In this document: one piece after another, positions 44,231 through 52,311 of the stretch
Layout of the letters: every line of letters begins with the position of its first letter
Position numbering within the stretch: position 1 is the first letter of the stretch
NCBI RefSeq assembly: GCF_024398035.1
Contig: NZ_CP073748.1
Span: forward strand, 2,827,520 to 2,891,519
Direction: 5' to 3'
Source of the DNA: Kordiimonas sp. SCSIO 12603
Lineage (GTDB): Bacteria; Pseudomonadota; Alphaproteobacteria; Sphingomonadales; Kordiimonadaceae
Length of the DNA stretch: 64,000 nucleotides
Notes under the pieces: model-generated
Seen by the model: only the letters and a program-made list of their open reading frames with translations
Database searches by the model: none
What the model was told of the DNA's origin: nothing
Made by a program: the position numbers and the translations under genes

Positions 44231-45133
44231 CTACTCAGGTGGTGTGAAGGTTTGTCGCTGTACCTGGAAGGCTTGTCTTGCAGCTTGCAATACCGCACCA
44301 ATACCAGCTGAATGCATCCTGCCCCGCACAGTCACCATCTGAATTTCACGGGTAAAGGGTAATCCGGGAATAGGCCTAACAGCCAGATCAGGCAGGAATA
44401 CAGCAGATTCAGCCATCAAAGACATGCCGATGCCGTCCCTTATCATTGACTGAATCCAATCATCTCTATCGCTCGAGAATATCCGGTCCAGATGAATATC
44501 CTTCTCCAGAAGGAAGTTTCCTTCCTGCACGGAAAACTCACATCCAGTGCGTTCGATACAGGGCAAGCCATCCAGATCGTCCAGATCTACAAAACTTCGC
44601 GCTGCGAGAGGATGCTCTTGATGAAGAACGGCCATAACCTTTTCTTGATAAAGCGGCACAGCGTGGAAACGTTCATCAAAGCCTTTAGGACGCCCGCAGA
44701 TAGCAAGGTCTAACTTGCCGTCATTCAGCATTTCCTGTAGTGCGCGTGCATTCCCGTTAGTGATTGAAACTTCAACACCGGCAAATAACTCTCTGATCTT
44801 TGCGATAAGAGAGATCAACCGTTCTGGCCCAATCGTACACATAAGCCCAACAGATACTGGTGTTTTTTCCAGCGCCTTATATTTTCGAGCGACTTCAACC
44901 AAATTCCCCGCATTGGTTTCAATCTCTTCAAAATACGGCAGTACCAATTTACCAAGTTCAGTAAGGTGCGAGTTCCCCCGCTCCCGCCTAAACAAGAGGC
45001 CACCTAACTGGGATTCAATAGAGCCAATAGTTCTGCTAACTGTCGGCTGGCTCACATTTAATATCTCAGCGGCCCGAGAAAAGTTCAGCTCTTGTGCCAA
45101 CACTAAAAAAGTTCTGACTTGCTCAACATCCAT
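44231..45133 (-). CDS. LysR-family transcriptional regulator
   Basis: A 300-residue regulator with a standard LysR helix-turn-helix (F-S-R-A-A-E-I-L-N-V-S-Q-P-T-V-S-R) and effector domain (G-L-M-C-T-I-G-P-E-R-L). The ATG at 45133 opens the usual M-D-V-E-Q-V-R-T-F; GAGGG lies nine bases upstream. It lies downstream of two cytochrome P460-type genes on the same strand, so it may regulate them or be transcribed with them. Its stop lies two bases from the stop of the convergent OxyR-like gene. Confidence 0.9.
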   Translation of the reverse strand: MDVEQVRTFLVLAQELNFSRAAEILNVSQPTVSRTIGSIESQLGGLLFRRERGNSHLTELGKLVLPYFEEIETNAGNLVEVARKYKALEKTPVSVGLMCTIGPERLISLIAKIRELFAGVEVSITNGNARALQEMLNDGKLDLAICGRPKGFDERFHAVPLYQEKVMAVLHQEHPLAARSFVDLDDLDGLPCIERTGCEFSVQEGNFLLEKDIHLDRIFSSDRDDWIQSMIRDGIGMSLMAESAVFLPDLAVRPIPGLPFTREIQMVTVRGRMHSAGIGAVLQAARQAFQVQRQTFTPPE

Positions 45134-45241
45134 ACAAATTTGCCCTCGCAACTGGTTCCCCCTTTGCAAATATATCATTTCATCTTGTTCAGATAAACGC
45201 TGGATTTTATTCTCACCGCGTCTGCTTTAATAGAATTAGCG

Positions 45242-46228
45242 TCATAATGTAAGCAGGTACTCAATCAATACCCGCCGAGTGGACGCTTCAGAGATATTAC
45301 GCCGGAATAGCACCGCCATTTTATTTCCTGGAACAAAGCCACTTACATCGCTCAAATGCATATCCAGTGTATTTTCATCCCAACTGAATTCAGCGGCTTT
45401 CATTGCTTTTGAATAACTGTACCCTTCAGCGGATCCCGCCTTTCTTCCTGCAAGTCCAGCTAAGGATGGGCCAACTTTATGTTTACCCTTCACTGTTGAG
45501 TGGCAAGCCTTGCACTGCCCGAAAATCCTTTCGCCAAGAGCTAATCGCTCTGCACTTTCTTTTGCTCGAGACATGGCCCCCGTCATTGCATCCATTTCCT
45601 TTTTAGCAAGCGGCGAGAAGTTTTTCACACTTTCACCAAGTGCCGGGTAGCCATACACATAAACCCAATCATTCTCTTTTGCAGGAACATGGCACCCAAG
45701 GCAGTCATCACGGTAGCCAGTTGCTACCTGATTTTTAGTATCGTCACCTTGAAACAGAGCCCATCCCCAACCATCACCCCAAAGGGCATTATTGGAAAAC
45801 CTCCCAATACTATCTTTGATCATCACAAATCGTACAGCGGGTTTTTCGGCCCAATAAGCATTGCCAGTGGTATGTTCCGCATTAGAAGCCGAGACAACAT
45901 CCTTAACCAACACTGTTCCATCAGGAAATTTGCCTGTGACAATGTAAGCTTCAGCAGCACCTTCAGAGGCATAGACATTATGAAGAGAACTTTCGCCTCG
46001 TTCTTCTCCAATCACTGCCCAGCTTCCAAGGTGCTGCCATGATTTAAAACCATAAGGGAAACTAATGTTTCCCTTATGGTCGACAAAGGGAGAAAATGTA
46101 GGGGTGGCCGTGTGATTGGAAGGCATCGATGTGGTTTGAGAGGTCCCATAGGAATGTGCCAATCCGGCTAGCGCAAAAGCGCAGCCAAACCCAATCATCG
46201 AAATCAGTCTGACAGACCTCTTTCTCAC
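45242..46228 (-). CDS. Cytochrome P460-like domain fused to a class I cytochrome c
   Basis: A 328-residue exported diheme protein. A signal peptide is followed by a cytochrome P460-type domain (about residues 55-200) with P-D-G-T-V-L-V-K, a G-W-G-W-A-L-F strand and heme motif C-L-G-C-H (about 176-180), then by a cytochrome c domain with C-K-A-C-H (about 239-243), K-V-G-P-S-L and an axial Met in P-G-N-K-M. P460 proteins oxidise hydroxylamine or bind NO; the fused cytochrome c would be a built-in electron acceptor. The cross-link Lys cannot be proved by eye. It follows a simpler P460 gene by 30 bases. Confidence 0.85.
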   Translation of the reverse strand: MRKRSVRLISMIGFGCAFALAGLAHSYGTSQTTSMPSNHTATPTFSPFVDHKGNISFPYGFKSWQHLGSWAVIGEERGESSLHNVYASEGAAEAYIVTGKFPDGTVLVKDVVSASNAEHTTGNAYWAEKPAVRFVMIKDSIGRFSNNALWGDGWGWALFQGDDTKNQVATGYRDDCLGCHVPAKENDWVYVYGYPALGESVKNFSPLAKKEMDAMTGAMSRAKESAERLALGERIFGQCKACHSTVKGKHKVGPSLAGLAGRKAGSAEGYSYSKAMKAAEFSWDENTLDMHLSDVSGFVPGNKMAVLFRRNISEASTRRVLIEYLLTL

Positions 46229-46258
46229 GGTTTTTCTCCTTTTGTCAGGGACACGTAG

Positions 46259-46870
46259 TTATTTCTTCTTTACGTCGCGCAACACTGGATAATATTGAGT
46301 GAATACCCAATCATCTGCTGCACTTGCTTCATGGCACGCATTACAACTATCTGTTGGAAATGCCTTCGCTTTTTCTGCATAAGGCGGTGCATGGTGGCCA
46401 AAACTGAAGTATGCCCAACCGCCTGGCTCATCCTTAAAACGCTTATTATCTTTCACTGTTAGCTCAAGGCCGGTAAACTCGCCTTGAAAATATCCTCTGC
46501 CGCTTACTTCCTGAGAGGAACCATCTTCAAAGTTACCATTTTCACTTTTGCGGATCATCGTAAGCTCTTTGGCAATCTGAGTGCCTTCTGGCCACGCACC
46601 ATGCTTTTGGTAATAAGCAAAAGCTTTAGGCTCCACATATACATTGTGAAATTCAGGAAACGGTGCCTCCCCACCATTCAGCGCATTGGGGGTAAGTGGT
46701 GTTCCAACATAAACCCACTCGCGCCAGTTTTTAGGGGCATAAACTTCGCCTGTATCAGCAAACTTGGCCAAACTATCTTTTGGAAGCGTATCGGAGTATG
46801 CATAGAGCCCACTCCCCATAACAGCGGCAATCGTAACTACCGTACCTGCGGTTTTTAAAAACGGTTTCAT
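46259..46870 (-). CDS. Cytochrome P460-family c-type heme protein
   Basis: A 203-residue exported protein with a signal peptide or N-terminal anchor, P460-family strands (W-R-E-W-V-Y-V-G-T-P-L-T-P, F-H-N-V-Y-V-E-P, W-P-E-G-T, G-G-W-A-Y-F-S-F) and one heme site C-N-A-C-H followed by A-S-A-A-D-D-W-V-F-T-Q-Y-Y-P. Relatives act on hydroxylamine or nitric oxide. Start at 46870 with AAGGGG upstream. First gene of the P460 pair; together with the fusion protein downstream it could form a redox couple in the periplasm. Confidence 0.87.
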   Translation of the reverse strand: MKPFLKTAGTVVTIAAVMGSGLYAYSDTLPKDSLAKFADTGEVYAPKNWREWVYVGTPLTPNALNGGEAPFPEFHNVYVEPKAFAYYQKHGAWPEGTQIAKELTMIRKSENGNFEDGSSQEVSGRGYFQGEFTGLELTVKDNKRFKDEPGGWAYFSFGHHAPPYAEKAKAFPTDSCNACHEASAADDWVFTQYYPVLRDVKKK

Positions 46871-47165
46871 CTTTACCCCTTTCCTAAAATTCACGGCATG
46901 TTCTTTTAAACAGCTTCAATAATTTCGGAGAAAAGGACGACGAAGTCCATATAGGCCAGAACAGAGTTTTTGTTGCTCAACCTCAGCTATAATTTTAATT
47001 AAGGCATTATAATAATTAGTATTTTTTGAATAACATGATCGTGAAAAAGGCTATACCAAAAGTGTATAGTGTTTATTCTTGGAGTAGACTTGACGCCGCT
47101 CTACATGCTCTTTTGGTTAACTTAGAAAGTAATATGTAAAAAGAATATCTGTTTTTATAGCCAAC
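46871..47165. promoter_or_regulatory. Intergenic region with LysR-type dyad
   Basis: The region upstream of the P460 operon holds the dyad CTATAC-N7-GTATAG at 47051-47069. It contains T-N11-A, the typical LysR binding form, and is a candidate site for the LysR protein encoded at 44231-45133. The rest is AT-rich with no gene. Confidence 0.45.
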
Positions 47166-47197
47166 AAAAAAGCCCCAACCCAATAGGTTGAGGCTTT
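47166..47197 (-). terminator. Intrinsic terminator of acnB
   Basis: A stem (47169-47180 with 47186-47197) has one G-U position on the minus strand and a T run in the minus direction. Confidence 0.8.
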
Positions 47198-47227
47198 ATA
47201 AATTTAGGTGCCTAACGGCAACTCTAT

Positions 47228-50005
47228 TTAGTTATGACGTAGAGCTGGTTTCGCAAGTGGTGGTGCGAACTTGGTAAGGTTAATACCGTCTACCGCAGCT
47301 TTATATTCATCCATGTTTGGCGTACGACCAAGGATAGTTGAAAGCACTACAACAGGTGTTGAAGCAAGAAGGGATTCACCTTTTTTCTCTTCAGAATCTT
47401 CCACCACACGGCCTTGGAACAGGCGTGTAGAAGTAGCCATCACAGTATCACCTTTCGCAGCTTTTTCCTGGTTACCCATACATAGGTTACAGCCAGGACG
47501 TTCCAGGTAGAGAATATTTTCATATTCAGTACGTGCGTTATTCTTTGGCGCATCATCGTTGAATTCAAAACCAGCATACTTCTGAAGAACAGCCCAGTCG
47601 CCTTCTTCTTTCAGCTCATCAACGATATTGTAGGTTGGAGGAGCAACCACGAGCGGCGCGCTAAATTTAACTTCGCCCTCTTTCTCAAGGTTCTTCAGCA
47701 TCTGCGCAATAATTTTCATATCGCCCTTATGCACCATACAAGAACCAACGAAACCAAGGTCAACCTTCTTATCGCCGCCATAGTATGAAACCGGGCGGAT
47801 TGTATCGTGTGTGTAACGCTTCGATACATCTGCATTGTTTACATCAGGGTCAGCGATCATTGGTTCTGCAACTTCATCCAGATCTACAGTAACCTCAGCA
47901 AAGTATTTCGCATCTGCATCTGGCGTTAGCGCTGGGCGGCTACCGGACTTGATCTCTTCAATACGGTTGTCTGCAATATCGATAAGGCCCTGAAGCGTTT
48001 TCGCCTCATTTTCCATGCCTTTATCAATCATGATCTGAATACGGCTCTTAGCAATTTCAAGCGATTCAATAAGTGTTGCATCTTCTGAAATACAGATAGA
48101 CGCTTTCGCTTTCATTTCCGCTGTCCAGTCAGTGAAGGTAAAGGCTTGGTCAGCTAGTAGCGTACCAATATGTACTTCGATCACACGGCCCTGGAATACG
48201 TTTTCGCCGAACTTCTTCAACATCTGCGCTTGTGTTGCATGCACAACATCACGGAAATCCATGTAATCTGGCATAGTACCTTTGAAAGTAACCTTCACAG
48301 ATTCAGGGATCGGCATTGTTGCTTCACCTGTCGCAAGCGCAAGAGCTACTGTGCCGGAATCTGCACCGAATGCCACGCCTTTAGACATACGTGTGTGGCT
48401 ATCGCCACCAATAATTACAGACCAATCATCCACTGTGATGTCATTAAGCACTTTGTGGATTACGTCTGTCATCGCGTGATATTCGCCTTTAGGATCACGC
48501 GCTGTGATAAGGCCGAATTTATTCATGAAGCTCATGAGCTTTGGAATGTTGCGCTGCGCTTTCACATCCCAAACAGAAGCAGTGTGACAACCAGATTGGT
48601 AAGCACCATCAACTTTCGGCGAAATAACTGTCGCCGCCATCGCTTCCAATTCCTGCGATGTCATCAGACCTGTTGTATCCTGTGAACCAACAATGTTTAC
48701 CTTCACACGCACATCTGAACCTGCGTGCAGATCAGCGTCTGAAGATACGCCAACAGCGTTTCTGTTGAAGATTTTCTCAACCGCTGTCAGGCCTTGGCCT
48801 TCATTTGAAATTTCTTTAGATGCTGCGAACACAGCTGGCATATCAACACCCAGTGTTGTCGCCGCAAAGCTCTGTAGTTTCTTACCGAATACAATCGCGT
48901 AAGAACCACCAGCTTTGATAAACTCAACCTTCTGCGGTGTAAGCGAAGAAGAAATATCAACAAGCTCTTCACCAGCTTCGTTATATAGCTTCTGCGTTTT
49001 GGTATTGATGGTTAGAACTGTACCGTTATCAACAGAATAAGTTTGCTCAAGAACCGGATCACCATTACCGTCTAGAACAGTATTGCCATCTGCGTCCTGC
49101 TTCTTCACCCAGTTTTTCAGATCAATACCAATACCGCCTGTCACACCAACTGTTGTCAGGAAGATTGGGGAAATACCGTTTGTACCGCCAACAATTGGAG
49201 CAATGTTTACAAACGGAACATATGGGCTTGCCTTCTTACCAGTCCAAAGTGCAACGTTGTTTACACCCGACATACGAGATGAACCAACACCCATTGTACC
49301 TTTTTCCGCAACAAGCATTACGCGTGCATCTGGGTGTTGTTTTTGAAGTTCCTGAATTTCAACCTGCGCTGCTTCAGAAATCATGCACTTACCGTGTAGT
49401 TCACGGTCAGAACGTGAGTGTGCCTGATTACCTGGAGAAAGAAGGTCAGTAGAAACATCGCCTTCCGCGGTAATATAAGTAACAACCTTAATTTCTTCTT
49501 CGATATCAGGGAGCTTTGTAAAGAATTCAGCCTTCGCATAGCTTTCCAGAATATCTTTCGCAACCGCATTACCTTCAGCGTGAGCTGCTGCCAGGCGATC
49601 TGTATCAGCTTCATAAAGGAAAACCTGAGTTTTCAGAACATCTGCAGCTTGTGCCGCAATAGCTGCATCAGCACCCAGCGCCAGATCAAGAAGAACTTCA
49701 ACAGATGGGCCACCTTTCATGTGTGAAAGAAGCTCAAACGCAAACTCTGTTGAAATTTCTTCAACAGTAGCATCACCAAGAATAAGCTCTTTCAGGAATG
49801 CCGCTTTTGCACCAGCCGCGCTCGTTGTACCCGGCAGAGTATTATATATGAAAAACTCAAGGGAAGCTTTTCTGTGTTCATTTGAAGTATCTTTAATCTG
49901 AGAGATAAGTTCATTTACTAGGGCAGCGTCTTCAATCGGCTTTGGATTTAGGCCCTGTAATTTTCTGGTTTCGATCTCATCAAGGTATTCTGTGTACAAA
50001 CTCAT
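47228..50005 (-). CDS. acnB: Aconitate hydratase 2 (AcnB), Bacteroidetes-like form
   Basis: A 925-residue [4Fe-4S] enzyme of the citric acid cycle (citrate to isocitrate); AcnB can also act on 2-methylisocitrate. The AcnB domain order is seen: N-terminal helical HEAT-like domain, swivel domain early in the chain, then the three catalytic domains. Cluster ligands are in G-S-C-M-V-H-K-G-D and C-N-L-C-M-G-N-Q. The opening (L-D-E-I-E-T-R-K-L-Q-G-L-N-P-K-P-I) and L-E-F-F-I-Y-N-T-L-P-G-T-T-S-A-A-G closely resemble the longer AcnB of Bacteroidetes rather than the E. coli/alphaproteobacterial type, suggesting transfer. The start at 50005 has AGGA upstream; the 50 residues before it are not protein-like. 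Confidence 0.95.
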   Translation of the reverse strand: MSLYTEYLDEIETRKLQGLNPKPIEDAALVNELISQIKDTSNEHRKASLEFFIYNTLPGTTSAAGAKAAFLKELILGDATVEEISTEFAFELLSHMKGGPSVEVLLDLALGADAAIAAQAADVLKTQVFLYEADTDRLAAAHAEGNAVAKDILESYAKAEFFTKLPDIEEEIKVVTYITAEGDVSTDLLSPGNQAHSRSDRELHGKCMISEAAQVEIQELQKQHPDARVMLVAEKGTMGVGSSRMSGVNNVALWTGKKASPYVPFVNIAPIVGGTNGISPIFLTTVGVTGGIGIDLKNWVKKQDADGNTVLDGNGDPVLEQTYSVDNGTVLTINTKTQKLYNEAGEELVDISSSLTPQKVEFIKAGGSYAIVFGKKLQSFAATTLGVDMPAVFAASKEISNEGQGLTAVEKIFNRNAVGVSSDADLHAGSDVRVKVNIVGSQDTTGLMTSQELEAMAATVISPKVDGAYQSGCHTASVWDVKAQRNIPKLMSFMNKFGLITARDPKGEYHAMTDVIHKVLNDITVDDWSVIIGGDSHTRMSKGVAFGADSGTVALALATGEATMPIPESVKVTFKGTMPDYMDFRDVVHATQAQMLKKFGENVFQGRVIEVHIGTLLADQAFTFTDWTAEMKAKASICISEDATLIESLEIAKSRIQIMIDKGMENEAKTLQGLIDIADNRIEEIKSGSRPALTPDADAKYFAEVTVDLDEVAEPMIADPDVNNADVSKRYTHDTIRPVSYYGGDKKVDLGFVGSCMVHKGDMKIIAQMLKNLEKEGEVKFSAPLVVAPPTYNIVDELKEEGDWAVLQKYAGFEFNDDAPKNNARTEYENILYLERPGCNLCMGNQEKAAKGDTVMATSTRLFQGRVVEDSEEKKGESLLASTPVVVLSTILGRTPNMDEYKAAVDGINLTKFAPPLAKPALRHN

Positions 50006-50309
50006 GGCTATCCTGACAAACAAGTATTGAGTGGAACTTGAAACTCGGCTCGCAGAGGGGCCTGACGAACCGGATATAAGCGGTTTGCGCGCATAGTATT
50101 TCAACAGTCGCTGAGTTGCAAGATAGTTCAATCTGTTTCCTGTCAAGGGTAGCAACCATAAAACACAGGAATATCGCTGCTCCCGTCAGAAAATGAGAGT
50201 GACGTAATGAAAACAACATCAAAAGGAAGAAATGTTTTGTGAACCGTTCAACATTACCAGCGTAAAGAAAATAACTGTAAAAACGTAATTTGCTAAAAGG
50301 AAATAATTC
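50006..50309. promoter_or_regulatory. Divergent region acnB / DUF6134 gene with weak sigma-E-like site
   Basis: TGAACC (50240-50245) and GTAAAG (50262-50267), 16 bases apart, are similar to the TGATCC-N17-GTAACC promoter of the rpoE gene, but with two sequence changes and a shorter spacer. It lies about 43 bases before the DUF6134 start on the plus strand. The remainder of the region shows nothing clear. Confidence 0.35.
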
Positions 50310-50987
50310 GTGAGCTATATTAGGCCGTTGAGCGTTCTGACCTTTTGTCTAGCCCTTTCACCCTCAACCAATCTTTTAGCAAGTGACAATCATTTGAAAG
50401 CCGAAACTTGTATGAGCACTTCATCGGTAAATACATATGATGTCTACCGTAAAAACAAGAAAATCGGCTCACACATGATTTGTTTTAAACAAAATGGTGC
50501 TGAACTATCTGTATTTGCTGAAACACAAATGAAGGTTAAGTTTCTTTTTATCACCGCTTACAAATACACATATCAATCCCATGAAACATGGGTGGATGGT
50601 AAACTCAAATCCGTTAATACACGTGTAAACGACAACGGCAAAAAATCAGCGACCAGTGCTGTTGATGAAAGCACAAATGGCGAAACCCTCGAAAATGCTA
50701 TCAATATTCCTTATGCGTTTTACACAACTAATCACTGGAATTCATCCGCGGTTATGCAACCCAGCCTATTCAACACGATAACTGGTGAATTAAACAAAAT
50801 CTCTGTCGCTGATCGCATATGGAGCAAAGAATTCACTGAATATTCAATCGTCGGCGAACTCAATATTAACACCCGCTATGACGATGATAAAAATTGGATA
50901 GGTATGACCTTCAAACACTCCGATGGTAGTAAAATAGAATTTAGGTGTGTGGACTGTAGAAACACCCCAAGGATTAAAGCATCATGA
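50310..50987 (+). CDS. Exported DUF6134-like protein
   Basis: A 225-residue protein with a signal peptide (ending L-L-A-S) and a mature part that looks like the DUF6134 family: Y-D-V-Y-R-K-N-K-K-I-G-S-H, V-K-F-L-F-I-T-A-Y-K-Y and E-T-W-V-D-G-K-L near the middle, N-H-W-N later. No function is established; the pattern resembles proteins of lipocalin- or DUF3108-like beta fold. Its last 4 bases overlap the start of the SDR gene (ATGA), so they are translationally coupled. The start at 50310 is a GTG. Confidence 0.75.
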   Translation: MSYIRPLSVLTFCLALSPSTNLLASDNHLKAETCMSTSSVNTYDVYRKNKKIGSHMICFKQNGAELSVFAETQMKVKFLFITAYKYTYQSHETWVDGKLKSVNTRVNDNGKKSATSAVDESTNGETLENAINIPYAFYTTNHWNSSAVMQPSLFNTITGELNKISVADRIWSKEFTEYSIVGELNINTRYDDDKNWIGMTFKHSDGSKIEFRCVDCRNTPRIKAS

Positions 50988-51730
50988 TTATTTGGATTAC
51001 AGGAGCCAGCACTGGTATTGGCAGATCCCTCGCCTTAAAATACTGCGAAAACGGGGCGACAGTTTTCGCAACAGCCCGTTCTGCGGACAAACTAAAACAG
51101 CTTGGAAAAGACGCAGAGAATTTAAAAGGTTCCCTGTATATCTTCTCCGCTGATGTCACAAATCAATCGGATATAGAACAAGCCTATGGTTGGCTGGTTC
51201 AACATCTTGGCACCCCCGATAAAGCTATCCTGAACGCCGGTACTTATTTCCCGACACCTGCAGCAACGTTAAACGCCGAAGAACACGGAAAAATTATGGA
51301 TGTGAACTATATGGGTGTGCTGAATTGTATGGAAACTATCCTGCCAGCGATGCGCGAAAGTAAGGCTGGTCAAATTGCCATCGTTGCAAGTGTGGCTGGA
51401 TATCGGGGTCTTCCGAACGCGAGTGCTTATTCGGCTTCCAAAGCTGCATTGATAGCCTTTTCAGAATCTCTTAAAGAAGACCTTAAATCCGATAATATTG
51501 ACCTTAAACTCATCAACCCAGGTTTTGTCAAAACACCACTTACTGATCAAAACGATTTTTCAATGCCATTCCTGATGGATGTAGAAGATGCAGTAGAAAT
51601 AATTATCAACGGGCTGGAGAAGAAGGCATTTGAAATCGCCTTCCCTACTCCGTTTGCACTAATTATGAAATTATTGAATATTTTGCCGAATTGGGCTTAC
51701 TTCGCTGTGGCTAGAAAGGTGATGCGCTAA
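50984..51730 (+). CDS. Short-chain dehydrogenase/reductase
   Basis: A 248-residue SDR. NAD(P) motif G-A-S-T-G-I-G at the N-terminus, L-N-A-G (in place of N-N-A-G), catalytic Ser in V-A-S-V-A-G and Y-S-A-S-K. It lies within the cluster of genes associated with the sigma-E/ChrR singlet-oxygen response, where an SDR is a standard member. Coupled to the DUF6134 gene upstream. Its last 60 bases overlap the 3' end of the convergent DUF3833 gene. Confidence 0.9.
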   Translation: MIIWITGASTGIGRSLALKYCENGATVFATARSADKLKQLGKDAENLKGSLYIFSADVTNQSDIEQAYGWLVQHLGTPDKAILNAGTYFPTPAATLNAEEHGKIMDVNYMGVLNCMETILPAMRESKAGQIAIVASVAGYRGLPNASAYSASKAALIAFSESLKEDLKSDNIDLKLINPGFVKTPLTDQNDFSMPFLMDVEDAVEIIINGLEKKAFEIAFPTPFALIMKLLNILPNWAYFAVARKVMR

Positions 51731-52270
51731 CTGTGCTTCTTCCTTTGTAAAAGTAAGGAACACAGTACCAATCTTAAATCCCCAACGGTAAACCGTCGCT
51801 TTGTTTAAAAGCGTGCCATCTGGCTGCAAAAACATCCAATCATCGAACTTTACTTTCCAGATGCTATCGCCCACTTTCAAATTGAATTTATATTTCCAGT
51901 TGAAGGCGTTCCCTGAAATCACCCCTTCTGCAACACCGATTATTTGTTGTGTAGTACCTGTGTATGTCACCGGGCCTGTTTTCTGGATATCCCATTGGCG
52001 GAATTCGGTCGAGCCGTCGATATATCGAAAGTCTTCTTTTAAGATTAGGGTTTCACCATCCCAGTTTCCTGTAATATCGACGGTAAATTGGGTCCGAACA
52101 TTCCCAAATCTATCTTCAAATAATCCGACGGCTTTAGTGCTGCCCAGGAAATACTCCTCGAGTACAAAATCTGGTTGGTTGCTTTTAAAATCTTGCACAT
52201 TCATGTTTGCCCCACACGCAGATAACCAAAGAATTAGGCTTGTTAGCCCGAAAATACGAAGACCGCGCAT
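51671..52270 (-). CDS. DUF3833 family lipoprotein
   Basis: A 199-residue protein with a lipoprotein signal (L-I-L-W-L-S-A-C) and the DUF3833 core: F-V-L-E-E-Y-F-L-G, A-V-G-L-F-E-D-R-F-G, F-T-V-D-I-T-G-N-W and D-D-W-M-F-L-Q-P-D-G-T-L-L-N. No activity is known, but genes of this type travel with ChrR-controlled fatty-acid modification genes. Last gene of the five-gene minus-strand operon. The C-terminal 20 residues extend over the convergent SDR gene, beyond the usual family end, so the tail may be an addition. Confidence 0.85.
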   Translation of the reverse strand: MRGLRIFGLTSLILWLSACGANMNVQDFKSNQPDFVLEEYFLGSTKAVGLFEDRFGNVRTQFTVDITGNWDGETLILKEDFRYIDGSTEFRQWDIQKTGPVTYTGTTQQIIGVAEGVISGNAFNWKYKFNLKVGDSIWKVKFDDWMFLQPDGTLLNKATVYRWGFKIGTVFLTFTKEEAQLAHHLSSHSEVSPIRQNIQ

Positions 52271-52311
52271 ATTGCGTGCTCCCACTTGTTTTCATTGGTT
52301 TTTCTACGACT

